From Frateuria terrea (GTDB taxonomy: Bacteria > Pseudomonadota > Gammaproteobacteria > Xanthomonadales > Rhodanobacteraceae), in NCBI RefSeq assembly GCF_900115705.1, contig NZ_FOXL01000005.1, forward strand, positions 290,454 to 354,453: a stretch of 64,000 bases of DNA, given 5' to 3'. Below are positions 42,659 through 51,136 of this stretch, piece by piece (position 1 is the first letter of the stretch; each line of letters begins with the position of its first letter). The position numbers and the translations under genes were made by a program. The notes beneath the pieces were generated by a model. It worked only from the letters and a program-made list of their open reading frames with translations. It did no database searches and had not been told where the DNA came from.

Positions 42659-42967
42659 TTACGCCGCCCCTTTTTGGCCGCCCATCGCACCGAACACGTC
42701 TATGCGCTCCCTGTGGACCGACATGTTGCATCTCCATGGCCAACTCCGCGACTGGTGGCTGGCACTTGGGCCGACCGAAGCTGCGCCATCCACCTTTCTT
42801 GCGCCCGCACCGCACGTACCGGCCGCGCCGGTGCACGCTGCGTACCGGTCGCTTCCGCAGCGACTGTGCCTGGGCATAGGCGATGGCACGGCGCGTCGGC
42901 AGTGACCGATGGCATCGTCGAAGGATGCGTCGCCATGCGGAATCCGCGGTGACTGGCTGCCACGCGG
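42659..42967. other. Intergenic gap with one possible small ORF
   Basis: A 309-base gap between the convergent GST and DUF763 genes. A 67-codon plus-strand frame from ATG 42702 to 42905 begins MRSLWTDMLHLHGQLRDWWL, which has natural composition, then drifts into a Pro/Ala-rich part. It has no clear ribosome site, and overlapping minus-strand frames exist, so it is not called as a gene. Confidence 0.35.
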
Positions 42968-44248
42968 CTAGGATGCGGCCCGCTTGCCCTGCGTCGGCGC
43001 CGGTGCGGGCGGCTCCCAGCCGAACACGCTGCGTCCGCCGTATTCGTGCGAACGCGTCCGTTCCTCGGCAATGTACTGCTCCACCGACGGCCCCCTGGCA
43101 TGCCGCTCCAGCCGGCGTGCCTGCTCGTCCAGCCGCTTGAGCGCGGCCAGTTGCTCGTCGCGTCCCAGCTTTGCGTTCTCCACCGCCGACTTCAGCACGC
43201 CGATGGTGTGGTCGTAGACGCGCGTGGGCACCGGGAACGGGTGGCGGTCCTTGCCGCCATGGGCGAGCGAGAAACGCGCAGGATCGCTGAAGCGACATGG
43301 CGCACCGTGCACCACCTCGGCCACCATCGCCAGCGCGCGCACCGTACGGGCGCCCACGCCGGGCACCTGCAGCAGCTCGGTGAAGTCACGCGGACCGCTC
43401 TCCGCCGCGGCGGCCAGTGCGCCGTGCAGGCGACGCGTGACGACGTCGCCGCCGCGCACGTCGTGGTGGTTGGGCATCACCAGGTGCGGCAGCAGGCCAA
43501 GCTGCAACGGTGCATCGAGCGGTGGCGCGGAAGCGGGCCTGCCCTCGATGCGCTCCAGCTCGCGCGCGATGCCGTCGGGCCCGAGCGCCTGCAGCAGATC
43601 CAGCTGCGCCAGCCGCGAGGCCTGCGCACGGCGGTCGGCCAGGTTCACGATGCGCCCCTGGCCGGGCCCGTCCACCGCCGCGTGCGGGTCGTCCACGAAG
43701 CTCTTCAGGTTCTCCGACAGCCAGTGGTAGCGGCGCGCCTGCCGGCGCTCGCCGTTCATGCCTTGCTGTACCACCACCCACTGGCCATCGTCGCCGACGA
43801 TGAACCCGTGCAGGTAGAGATCGAAGCCGTCCTGCACCGCGGCACTGTCCACTTTCGCCACCAGCCGGCTCACGCTGGCCAGCGCGCCGCCATCGAGGCC
43901 GACCTTCTCGCCGATCGCCACCAGCTCGCCGGGCGTGGCGCGCGAGTACTTGCCGCGGCCGCCACAGACGTGGATGCCCAGCTCGTTCGACAGCGGTCCG
44001 AGCCCCCGCTTGAGCGCGCCGATCACGCTGGTGGTGATGCCGGAGGAATGCCAGTCCATGCCCATCACCGCGCCGAAGGACTGGAACCAGAACGGATGCG
44101 CCAGCCGCCGCAGGAACTCGTCGCGGCCGTACTCGTGCACGATCGCCTCGGCCATCAGCGCGCCCAGCCGCGTCATCCGGTCCGCCAGCCAGCGCGGCAC
44201 GCGCCCGCCATGCAGCGGCAGGTCGGCGCTTCCGGATCGTCGGGTCAT
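42968..44248 (-). CDS. DUF763 protein with helix-hairpin-helix motif
   Basis: A 426-residue protein. ATG 44248 gives the family opening [25 protein letters not shown]; an earlier in-frame ATG (44290) is less typical. Conserved stretches are [42 protein letters not shown] and a late [12 protein letters not shown] helix-hairpin-helix-like motif ([20 protein letters not shown], about residues 305-325) suggests DNA binding. DUF763 is best known from archaea and has no established biochemical role; links to DNA repair have been proposed from the motif. It stands alone. Confidence 0.9.
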   Translation of the reverse strand: MTRRSGSADLPLHGGRVPRWLADRMTRLGALMAEAIVHEYGRDEFLRRLAHPFWFQSFGAVMGMDWHSSGITTSVIGALKRGLGPLSNELGIHVCGGRGKYSRATPGELVAIGEKVGLDGGALASVSRLVAKVDSAAVQDGFDLYLHGFIVGDDGQWVVVQQGMNGERRQARRYHWLSENLKSFVDDPHAAVDGPGQGRIVNLADRRAQASRLAQLDLLQALGPDGIARELERIEGRPASAPPLDAPLQLGLLPHLVMPNHHDVRGGDVVTRRLHGALAAAAESGPRDFTELLQVPGVGARTVRALAMVAEVVHGAPCRFSDPARFSLAHGGKDRHPFPVPTRVYDHTIGVLKSAVENAKLGRDEQLAALKRLDEQARRLERHARGPSVEQYIAEERTRSHEYGGRSVFGWEPPAPAPTQGKRAAS

Positions 44249-44403
44249 GCGGGCGGGCTTCCAGGGTGCGATGGGTTTCGTGGCGGGCATGACCCACCAG
44301 CCCACGCAGTATCGCAAAGCGCAGTCTCACGGGATGAACCCTTGCCGGCCGCCACCCGTGCGTTCCATTGGCTCCGTGCGCGCCGGCTCGCTAAGCTGGT
44401 GCG

Positions 44404-45510
44404 ATGCCCGCGCCCGACCTGCCCATGACCACCGCTTCCGACCGCGCCGCCGAGCGCCTCGCCTGGACCCGCGCCGCCCTGCGCGATGCCTCGCTCACGC
44501 TGGAACCCGCCTCGTCCGACGCCAGCTTCCGCAGCTACTGGCGCACGCACACCGGCGGCGCCAGCTGGATCGTGATGGATTCGCCGCCCGCACTGGAGGA
44601 TCCCGCACCCTGGCTCGCGATCGGTCAACGCCTGCGGGACGCCGGCCTGCATGCGCCTTTTGTCCTCGAGCACGACCTGGCGCAGGGTTTCCTGCTGATC
44701 GAGGACCTCGGCCAGCGCGCCTACCTGCCCGCGCTCGACGACGACAGCGTGGATGCGCTCTATGGCCAGGCGATGGACGCCCTGCTGCGCATCCAGACGG
44801 CCGTCGACGGAACGGACCTTCCGCCCTACAACCACGCCTTCCTGCAGCGCGAACTGGAGCTGATGCCCGAGTGGTTCCTGCAGCGGCACCTGGGCTACAC
44901 GCCCGAGTGCGGGGAGTGGGACGTGATCGAGCAGGCGTTCACCGTGCTGCTGCACAGCGCCGCCGAGCAACCGCGCGTGTTCGTACACCGGGATTTCCAC
45001 AGCCGCAACCTGATGCTCGTTGGCGATCCGCCGGAGCCACGATCGCCGGACGACCGTCCGGCCTCGTCGCACTACCGCGACGCCATCGCGCCAGGGCTGT
45101 GGAGCCCCGGCATCATCGATTTCCAGGGTGCGCTGTACGGGCCGCTCGCCTACGACCTCGCTTCGCTGCTGCGCGATTGCTACATCGCCTGGGACGAGGC
45201 CCGCGTCGCCGGCTGGGCGGAGGCCTATCGCCAGCGTGCGCTGGATGCCGGCCTGCTCGAGCCGGACGTCGACCGCGAACGCTTCCGCCGCTGGTTCGAC
45301 CTGATCGGTCTGCAGCGCCATCTGAAGGTGCTCGGCATCTTCTGCCGCCTGTGGTATCGCGACGGCAAGCGGGGCTACCTCGGCGACCTGCCGCGCGTAC
45401 TGGATTACGTGCTCGGGGTTTCGCGCCGCTATTCCGAGCTGGCGGATTTTGCCACGCTCGTCGAGCGCTGCGTGGGCGGGCGCGACATCACCACACCGGC
45501 GGCGGCATGA
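44404..45510 (+). CDS. amgK: N-acetylmuramate/N-acetylglucosamine kinase
   Basis: A 368-residue kinase of the aminoglycoside-phosphotransferase fold. AmgK phosphorylates MurNAc at the anomeric position in the MurU recycling route of Gram-negative bacteria. ATG 44404 is used; ATG 44425 is also possible. Motifs: [15 protein letters not shown] (catalytic loop) and [21 protein letters not shown] (metal-binding Asp). Between them lie about 29 residues ([20 protein letters not shown] and a short tail), longer than usual for this loop. The stop overlaps the murU start by four bases (ATGA). The pair gives UDP-MurNAc without de novo synthesis, which matters for fosfomycin tolerance in relatives. Confidence 0.93.
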   Translation: MPAPDLPMTTASDRAAERLAWTRAALRDASLTLEPASSDASFRSYWRTHTGGASWIVMDSPPALEDPAPWLAIGQRLRDAGLHAPFVLEHDLAQGFLLIEDLGQRAYLPALDDDSVDALYGQAMDALLRIQTAVDGTDLPPYNHAFLQRELELMPEWFLQRHLGYTPECGEWDVIEQAFTVLLHSAAEQPRVFVHRDFHSRNLMLVGDPPEPRSPDDRPASSHYRDAIAPGLWSPGIIDFQGALYGPLAYDLASLLRDCYIAWDEARVAGWAEAYRQRALDAGLLEPDVDRERFRRWFDLIGLQRHLKVLGIFCRLWYRDGKRGYLGDLPRVLDYVLGVSRRYSELADFATLVERCVGGRDITTPAAA

Positions 45511-46211
45511 GGCATGCGCTGATCTTCGCCGCGGGCCTGGGCGAGCGTATGCGCCCGCTCACCGACCGCACGCCCAAGCCGCTGCTCGAAGCCGGTGGCA
45601 AGCCGCTGATCGCCTGGCACCTGGAGAAACTTGCCGCCGCCGGCGTGCACTACGTGGTGATCAACACCTCGCACCTGGCCGAACAATTTTCCGATGCACT
45701 GGGCGACGGCAGCCGCTGGGGCCTGCGCATCCGCTATGCGTACGAGGGTCCCACGCCGCTGGAAACCGGTGGCGGCATGTACAACGCGCTGCCGCTGCTG
45801 GGCGAGGAACCGTTCATCGCCGTCAACGGCGACATCCACAGCGACGTCGACTACGCCGCGCTGCCGCCGCAGCCGAGGGGTCTCGCGCACCTGGTGATGG
45901 TCGGCAATCCCGCGCACCACCCGCACGGCGACTTCATGCTTGACGCGCAAGGGTTGCTGCACGCCGAAGGCGAGCCACGGCTGACTTTCAGCGGCATCGG
46001 CGTGTACCGCCGCGCGCTGCTGCAGGACTGGCGCACCACGATCGGCGATGCGCCCGGCGCAGAAGCCACGCCGCCCCGCTTCAAGCTCGCTCCTTTGCTG
46101 CGCGGCGCCATGGCCGCCGGCCAGGTGCATGGCTCGCATCATCGCGGCAGCTGGACCGACGTGGGAACGCCCGCCCGCCTGGCCGACCTGGATGCACGCC
46201 TGCGCGGCTAG
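45507..46211 (+). CDS. murU: N-acetylmuramate 1-phosphate uridylyltransferase
   Basis: A 234-residue sugar-phosphate nucleotidyltransferase. ATG 45507 overlaps the amgK stop. It opens with [24 protein letters not shown], the nucleotide-binding signature, and includes [37 protein letters not shown] and a [12 protein letters not shown] end. MurU makes UDP-MurNAc from MurNAc-1-phosphate, the AmgK product. The strict pairing with amgK makes this assignment firmer than for a general NTP transferase. Confidence 0.94.
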   Translation: MRHALIFAAGLGERMRPLTDRTPKPLLEAGGKPLIAWHLEKLAAAGVHYVVINTSHLAEQFSDALGDGSRWGLRIRYAYEGPTPLETGGGMYNALPLLGEEPFIAVNGDIHSDVDYAALPPQPRGLAHLVMVGNPAHHPHGDFMLDAQGLLHAEGEPRLTFSGIGVYRRALLQDWRTTIGDAPGAEATPPRFKLAPLLRGAMAAGQVHGSHHRGSWTDVGTPARLADLDARLRG

Positions 46212-46389
46212 TGCGCGGCGCACCAGGCCGGCGAAACCGCGTGCGGCGTCAGCCGTGTGCGTCACCCGGGCCGCCAAGCTCCACTCGGCTGGCCTCTGCA
46301 GGCAGTCGGCAGGGTCAGTGTGATCGTGGACCGATGACGTACCTCGCATCGGCCACGCCCTTAGCGAAAGGCAACCAAGAATACGGCCC

Positions 46390-47859
46390 ATGGACGACAA
46401 CGAACGGATGCAGACCGAACCGGGAATGCTCCATCGCGTACGCGCCTACGATTGGGGAACGACCGCGCTGGGACCGATCGACCGCTGGCCCCAGGCGCTG
46501 CGCACGGCGGTGGACATCACCCTTTCCTCCAACCTGCCCATGGTGATGGCGTGGGGGCCGGACGCGCAGCTGATCTACAACGACGCGTACGCCGGTTTCG
46601 CGGGCGGGCGCCATCCCTACCTGCTCGGGCTCAACGTGCTGGCGGCCTGGCCGGAAGTGGCCGACTTCAACCGGCACGTGCTGGACACGACGCTGGCGGG
46701 CAGCCCGCTTTCCTACAAGGACCAGCCGCTGGTGCTGTTCCGCAACGGCCACCCCGAGGACGTCTGGCTCGACCTGGATTACATCCCGCTGCGCGACGGC
46801 GAGGGCGTGCCGAGGGGGTTCCTCGCCGTCGTAGTGGAGACGACCGCGCGCGTCAATGCCGAGCGCGCCTATCATCGCGCCCGCGAACAGGTCGAACTGG
46901 CACTCGACTCCGGCGCGGTGATCGGCACCTGGTTGTGGAATGTGCCGGACAACCAGGTCACCGGCGACCACCGCTTCGCCCGCGCCTTCTCGCTGGATCC
47001 GGTGCATGCGGCCGCCGGCTTGCCGGTCGAGGCGTTCCTGGACCGCATCCACCCGCAGGACATGCCGGAAGTCGAGTTACGCATCGACCAGAGCATGCGC
47101 GAAGGTGCGCCTTACCGCTGCCAGTACCGCATCCTGCAGCCGGACGATCGCTACCTGTGGGTCGAGGCCTCCGGCCGCTGTGAGCACGACGAGCAAGGAC
47201 GCCCCACCTGCTTCGCCGGTCTGATGGTCGATGTGCAGGAACGAAAGCTCGCCGAGCAGCAGCAGCGCACGATGATCAACGAGCTCAACCACCGGGTGAA
47301 GAACACCCTGGCAATCGTGCAGTCGCTGGCGGCGCAGTCCTTCAGCGGCGCCGCCTCGGTGGAAAGCGCGGCCGAGGTGTTCAACGCCCGCCTGATCTCG
47401 CTCTCGCATGCCCACGACGTGCTCACCCGCGAGCACTGGCACAGCGTGCTGCTGAGCGACCTGGTGGCGCAGATGGCGCGCTCGCACGACTTCCGCGGCA
47501 GCGAGCGCTTCGACATCGACGGGCCGCGGGTCCGGTTGTCGCCGCAGAACGCGCTGTCCTTCGCACTGGCGCTGCACGAACTGGCCACCAACGCGATCAA
47601 GTACGGCGCGCTCGGCGACCGTGGCGGCGGCGTGCGCATCCACTGGTTCGTCGGCGAAGCCCACGGCCGGCGCATCCTGCACCTTGATTGGGTCGAATAC
47701 GGCGGACCACCGGTGCTTCCGCCAGCCCGCAAGGGTTTCGGCACGCGCCTGATCGAACGCAGCCTCAACCCCGCGCGCAACGGCGCGGTGAGCATCGAAT
47801 ACCGGGAGACCGGCCTGGCCTGCCACATCGCCGTGCCGCTGCCGGAAGTGGAGGAGTGA
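46390..47859 (+). CDS. PAS-domain sensor histidine kinase, HWE type
   Basis: A 489-residue protein without membrane spans. Residues about 15-155 form an N-terminal sensor region (WGTTALGPIDRWPQALRTAV, a PAS-like stretch often found in this group), then a second PAS/PAC domain (about 160-285, FRCQYR-type PYRCQYRILQPDDRYLWVEA). The kinase core starts with ELNHRVKNTLAIVQSLAAQSF, phospho-acceptor His301, which marks the HWE/HisKA_2 class, followed by ALHELATNAIKYGAL (N box) and GFGTRLIERSL. The signal and the partner regulator are not in the window. It is an orphan kinase by position. Confidence 0.93.
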   Translation: MDDNERMQTEPGMLHRVRAYDWGTTALGPIDRWPQALRTAVDITLSSNLPMVMAWGPDAQLIYNDAYAGFAGGRHPYLLGLNVLAAWPEVADFNRHVLDTTLAGSPLSYKDQPLVLFRNGHPEDVWLDLDYIPLRDGEGVPRGFLAVVVETTARVNAERAYHRAREQVELALDSGAVIGTWLWNVPDNQVTGDHRFARAFSLDPVHAAAGLPVEAFLDRIHPQDMPEVELRIDQSMREGAPYRCQYRILQPDDRYLWVEASGRCEHDEQGRPTCFAGLMVDVQERKLAEQQQRTMINELNHRVKNTLAIVQSLAAQSFSGAASVESAAEVFNARLISLSHAHDVLTREHWHSVLLSDLVAQMARSHDFRGSERFDIDGPRVRLSPQNALSFALALHELATNAIKYGALGDRGGGVRIHWFVGEAHGRRILHLDWVEYGGPPVLPPARKGFGTRLIERSLNPARNGAVSIEYRETGLACHIAVPLPEVEE

Positions 47860-47875
47860 GGCGCCCGGCTTGAGC

Positions 47876-47900
47876 CTCCCCTCTCCGGTAGAGGGGATTC
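47876..47900 (+). repeat. Intergenic palindromic element, family A (short copy)
   Basis: CTCCCCTCTCCGGTAGAGGG is a short palindromic copy downstream of the histidine kinase gene. Confidence 0.4.
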
Positions 47901-47923
47901 GAGTGCGAAGTCTGCGGGAGGCG

Positions 47924-47962
47924 CTTCGACGTCGCCCTGCGGGCTACGCTCAGCGCGAACGG
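47924..47962 (+). repeat. Intergenic repeat, family B
   Basis: CGCTTCGACGTCGCCCTGCG followed by CTACGCTCAGCGCGAACGG matches the reverse complement of 15828-15893 in its conserved parts. Confidence 0.5.
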
Positions 47963-47981
47963 TGATCGTGCCCCGGCTTTT

Positions 47982-48014
47982 GCTTGCTCCTCTCCCTGGA
48001 GGGGTGAGGAGCAA
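47982..48014. repeat. Inverted repeat between convergent genes, family A-like
   Basis: TTGCTCCTC and GAGGAGCAA are exact inverted arms around TCCCTGGAGGGGT. The structure could act as a stop for the kinase or motB transcripts, although no long T run follows. Confidence 0.45.
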
Positions 48015-48028
48015 GGGCGGTCTCGCTC

Positions 48029-49084
48029 CTAGCGGCCGGCGGGTCGCAGCGTGGGCGGTACCGGCAGTGCGGTCGCCGCCACTGGCGTGCCAGCCGGGGA
48101 CGTACCGGTGGGTTCGGGCGAAGCGGGGACATCCCTTGCCGGCGTGGACGGCGAAGATACCGCTGCCGTCGGCGGGCCCTTGGGCGGCGAGGGGCTGCCA
48201 TCCACGACATCCTGCGACAGCGCCGCCGCCTCGGCTTCCCTGGTCATCACGATGATGCTGATGCGCCGGTTGATCGGATTGTCCGGATGCGCCTTGTCCA
48301 GCGGCACCGAGGCCGCCAGGCCGACCACGCGCGCGGTCTTGCCCTTGTCCATGCCGCCGGCCAGCAGGGCGCGACGCGCGGCGTTGGCACGGTCGGTGGA
48401 GAGTTCCCAGTTGCTGTAGTCGCGCTCGTTCATATAGGGCGCGTCATCCGTATGCCCGGTGATGCTGACGCGGTTGGGCACGCGGTTGATGAAGGTACCC
48501 AGCTCGCCGAGGATCGCGCGCGTGTAGTCCTTCAACTGGGCACTGCCCAGGTCGAACATCGGCCGGTTGAGCTTGTCGACGATCTGGATGCGCAGGCCTT
48601 CGGAGGTGATGTCCAGCAGCAGCTGGTCTTTGAACGGCGCCAGCGCCTGGCTGTTCTGGATTGCCGCGTGCAGCTGCTGCATCAGCTCCTGCAGGCGGGC
48701 CTTCTCCTGCGCGCGCGCGCGCTTGTCGATCTCTTCCTTCGAAGCTGCACCGGGCGGGCCGTTGTGGCGGTCCTTGCCGGGGCCGTGGGAAAGATCCATC
48801 GCACCGCCCAGTTGTACCGCCGCGTCGCTGGCGCCGCCGGGACCCATCTTGCCCGGCGGAGCGATCGTGGCGCTGCCAGGCGTCATGCTGGGGTTGCGGA
48901 AATACTCGGAGATCGCCGCCTTCTGCTCGCGCGTACCGGCGCCCAGGATCCACATGACCAGGAAGAACGCCATCATCGCGGTGACGAAGTCGGCGTAGGC
49001 CACCTTCCACGCGCCGCCGTGGTAGCCGTGCCCCCGCTTCCTCACTCGCTTGACGATGACCGACGGGCCGCCCCCTTCGCTCAT
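48029..49084 (-). CDS. motB: Flagellar motor stator protein MotB
   Basis: A 351-residue stator protein. ATG 49084 overlaps the motA stop by four bases. The basic N-terminus (VKRVRKRGHGYHGGAWKVAYADF) leads into one membrane span with Asp32, the proton-carrying residue (as in E. coli). The OmpA-type peptidoglycan-binding domain (about 200-300) has VSITGHTDDAPYMNERDYSNWELSTDRANAARR and NRRISIIVM. The C-terminal 50 residues are Pro/Thr/Ser-rich and probably disordered. The linker contains an acidic/polar plug region. It couples ion flow to flagellar rotation with MotA. Confidence 0.96.
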   Translation of the reverse strand: MSEGGGPSVIVKRVRKRGHGYHGGAWKVAYADFVTAMMAFFLVMWILGAGTREQKAAISEYFRNPSMTPGSATIAPPGKMGPGGASDAAVQLGGAMDLSHGPGKDRHNGPPGAASKEEIDKRARAQEKARLQELMQQLHAAIQNSQALAPFKDQLLLDITSEGLRIQIVDKLNRPMFDLGSAQLKDYTRAILGELGTFINRVPNRVSITGHTDDAPYMNERDYSNWELSTDRANAARRALLAGGMDKGKTARVVGLAASVPLDKAHPDNPINRRISIIVMTREAEAAALSQDVVDGSPSPPKGPPTAAVSSPSTPARDVPASPEPTGTSPAGTPVAATALPVPPTLRPAGR

Positions 49085-49950
49085 GCACCGGCTCCGGCGC
49101 GGGCGCCCTTGAGGTGGTCCTCCAGGTCCTGGAAGTTCGGCCGCGACTGCGCCGACAGCACCTTGCGCGCGAACTCCACCGAAACCTTCGGGTTGTATCC
49201 GCGCAGGTTGCCCAGCAGCGCCACCTTGACGCATTCGAAGGCCTTGCCGTCCTCGCGCACCCGGCTCTCCATCGCCGCCGCCAAGGGGCCGATGAAGCCA
49301 TAGCACAGCAGGATGCCAAGGAAAGTGCCGACCAGGGCGCCGGCGATGTGCTCGCCGATGCGCGAGGTATCGCCCCCCAGGTTGGACATGGTGGTGACGA
49401 TGCCCAGCACCGCCGCCACGATGCCGAAACCAGGCAGTCCGTCGGCCATCTTCGCCACGGCCTGCGCCGGCGCCTCGGCCTCGACGTGGTGGTTCTCGAC
49501 CTCGGCGTCGAGCAGCGCTTCGAGCTCGTGCGCCTCCATGCTGCCGCCGACGATCAGGCGCAGGCAATCGGTGATGAATTCGACCAGGTGGTGTTCGCCC
49601 AGCAGGCGCGGATAGGCGGAGAACACCGGGCTCGATTGCGGGTCTTCGATGTGCGGCTCCATGCCGAGCACGCCTTCCTTGCGCATCACCCCGAAGATGT
49701 CATACAGCAGCGCGAGCAGGTCCACGTAGTCCTGCTTGCGGTACTTCGGTCCCTTCATCAGGCCGGCCACGTCCTGCATCGCGGCCTTGACGATCTTGGC
49801 GGGATTGGCCGCCAGGAAAGCACCGATCGCGCCGCCGAAGATGATCAGCAACTCGTACGGTTGCCACAGCGCCATCAGTTGGCCGTGCGACATCACATAG
49901 CCGCCGAGCACGCAGCCGAGCACGATCAGCGTTCCAACCAAAACCAGCAT
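49081..49950 (-). CDS. motA: Flagellar motor stator protein MotA
   Basis: A 289-residue protein with four membrane spans. ATG 49950 lies eight bases after GGAG; a TTG six bases upstream is less likely. Segments: LVGTLIVLGCVLGGYVMSHGQ (TM1), LLIIFGGAIGAFLAAN (TM2), a cytoplasmic loop with EKPLRxx-type charged residues, and PGFGIVAAVLGIVTTM and GALVGTFLGILLCYGFIGPLAAA (TM3, TM4). MotA and MotB make the stator. The stop is coupled to motB. No other flagellar gene is nearby. Confidence 0.96.
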   Translation of the reverse strand: MLVLVGTLIVLGCVLGGYVMSHGQLMALWQPYELLIIFGGAIGAFLAANPAKIVKAAMQDVAGLMKGPKYRKQDYVDLLALLYDIFGVMRKEGVLGMEPHIEDPQSSPVFSAYPRLLGEHHLVEFITDCLRLIVGGSMEAHELEALLDAEVENHHVEAEAPAQAVAKMADGLPGFGIVAAVLGIVTTMSNLGGDTSRIGEHIAGALVGTFLGILLCYGFIGPLAAAMESRVREDGKAFECVKVALLGNLRGYNPKVSVEFARKVLSAQSRPNFQDLEDHLKGARAGAGA

Positions 49951-50098
49951 ATCCAACTCCGGGCGGGGCGGCGCCTTGCACTCCGGGTTATCGGTCGGCC
50001 GGCGGAAAAATTGAACGGCCCGGGCCGGTTTTCCGCGGAGAGCGGTTTCCCCGGGTACGACGCAGCGCGGACGCCCACCTCACGAGGAGGCCCAAACG

Positions 50099-50127
50099 AA
50101 AGAGCCCGGCTCAGGCCGGGCTCTTTT
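50099..50127 (-). terminator. Intrinsic terminator of the sec operon
   Basis: A 12-bp perfect stem (AAAGAGCCCGGC with GCCGGGCTCTTT, loop TCAG) lies 20 bases after the secF stop. T-rich sequence follows on the minus strand (TTCGTTT) and TTTT on the plus side, so it can work in both directions. Confidence 0.88.
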
Positions 50128-50146
50128 CGTGAAACGTGGGCCAACC

Positions 50147-51121
50147 TCAGGGCCGCCTTGCCAGCTCCGGGTTGTCCTTGGTCTGCGGCATCAGGTCCTT
50201 CTTGGACACGCCCAGCCACAGCAGGATCGGGCTGGCCACGAAGATCGAGGACAGCGTGCCGACGACGATGCCGATCAGCATGGTGATCGCAAAACCGTGC
50301 ACCTGCGGGCCGCCGAAGAAGTACAGCGCCGCCATGGTGATGCCGGTGAACAGCGAGGTGATGATGGTTCGCGACAGCGTAGTGTTGATCGAGCGGTTGA
50401 GGATCTCTTCCGGCTCGGCCTTGCGGGAGAGCCTGAACAGCTCGCGGATACGGTCGAACACCACCACCTTGTCGTTGATCGAATAGCCGATCACCGCCAG
50501 CACCGAGGCCAGCACGGTCAGGTCGAACTCGCGCTGCACCAGCGAGATCACGCCCAGCGTCACCAGCACGTCGTGTACTTCGGTGGCGAGCGCTGCGATG
50601 GCGAAGCGGCGCTCGAAGCGGATCCACAGGTACACGCCGATGCCGATGATCACGAAGATCGCGGCGATCGAACCGTCGCTCTTGAGTTCGTCGCCGACCT
50701 GCGGACTGACGAAACTGTGGCTGTTTTCGACGGCGTCCGGGCGCTCCTTCTTGAGCGCAGCCATGACGCTGGCGGCGACCTTGTCCGCGCGCGCCGAAGC
50801 GCCCTCGCCCGGGGCAGCCGCACCGGCCTTGCCGTCGCCCTTGGGCTGCAGGCGGATCAGCACCTGGCGCGAACCGCCCAGGCTCTGCACCACCGGGTTT
50901 TCGATGCCGGCCTGGTCCAGCGCCTTGCGCACGTCGGCGATGTCGATCGTGTGGTCGTACTTGACCTCGACCGAGATACCGCCGGTGAAATCCAGGCCGT
51001 AGTTGAGGCCGCGGGTGAGCAGCAGCCCCACCGAGGCGATCATCAGCAAGATCGCGATGACGATACTGATCTTGCGCCAGTGCAGGAACGGGACGTTGCT
51101 GTTGTGGTTGAAGATTTCCAT
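50147..51121 (-). CDS. secF: Protein translocase subunit SecF
   Basis: A 324-residue inner-membrane protein with six spans. It has RKISIVIAILLMIASVGLLL (TM1), the SecF-type GLDFTGGISVEVKY, a large periplasmic loop, then GVYLWIRFERRFAIAALATEVHDVLVTLG and IGYSINDKVVVFDRIRE, and C-terminal spans. With SecD and YajC it uses the proton gradient to pull exported proteins through SecYEG. It follows secD by 15 bases. The periplasmic loop contains an extra Gly/Ala-rich stretch (GKAGAAAPGEGASARADK). Confidence 0.96.
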   Translation of the reverse strand: MEIFNHNSNVPFLHWRKISIVIAILLMIASVGLLLTRGLNYGLDFTGGISVEVKYDHTIDIADVRKALDQAGIENPVVQSLGGSRQVLIRLQPKGDGKAGAAAPGEGASARADKVAASVMAALKKERPDAVENSHSFVSPQVGDELKSDGSIAAIFVIIGIGVYLWIRFERRFAIAALATEVHDVLVTLGVISLVQREFDLTVLASVLAVIGYSINDKVVVFDRIRELFRLSRKAEPEEILNRSINTTLSRTIITSLFTGITMAALYFFGGPQVHGFAITMLIGIVVGTLSSIFVASPILLWLGVSKKDLMPQTKDNPELARRP

Positions 51122-51136
51122 TGAGGAGTCCCGCCC

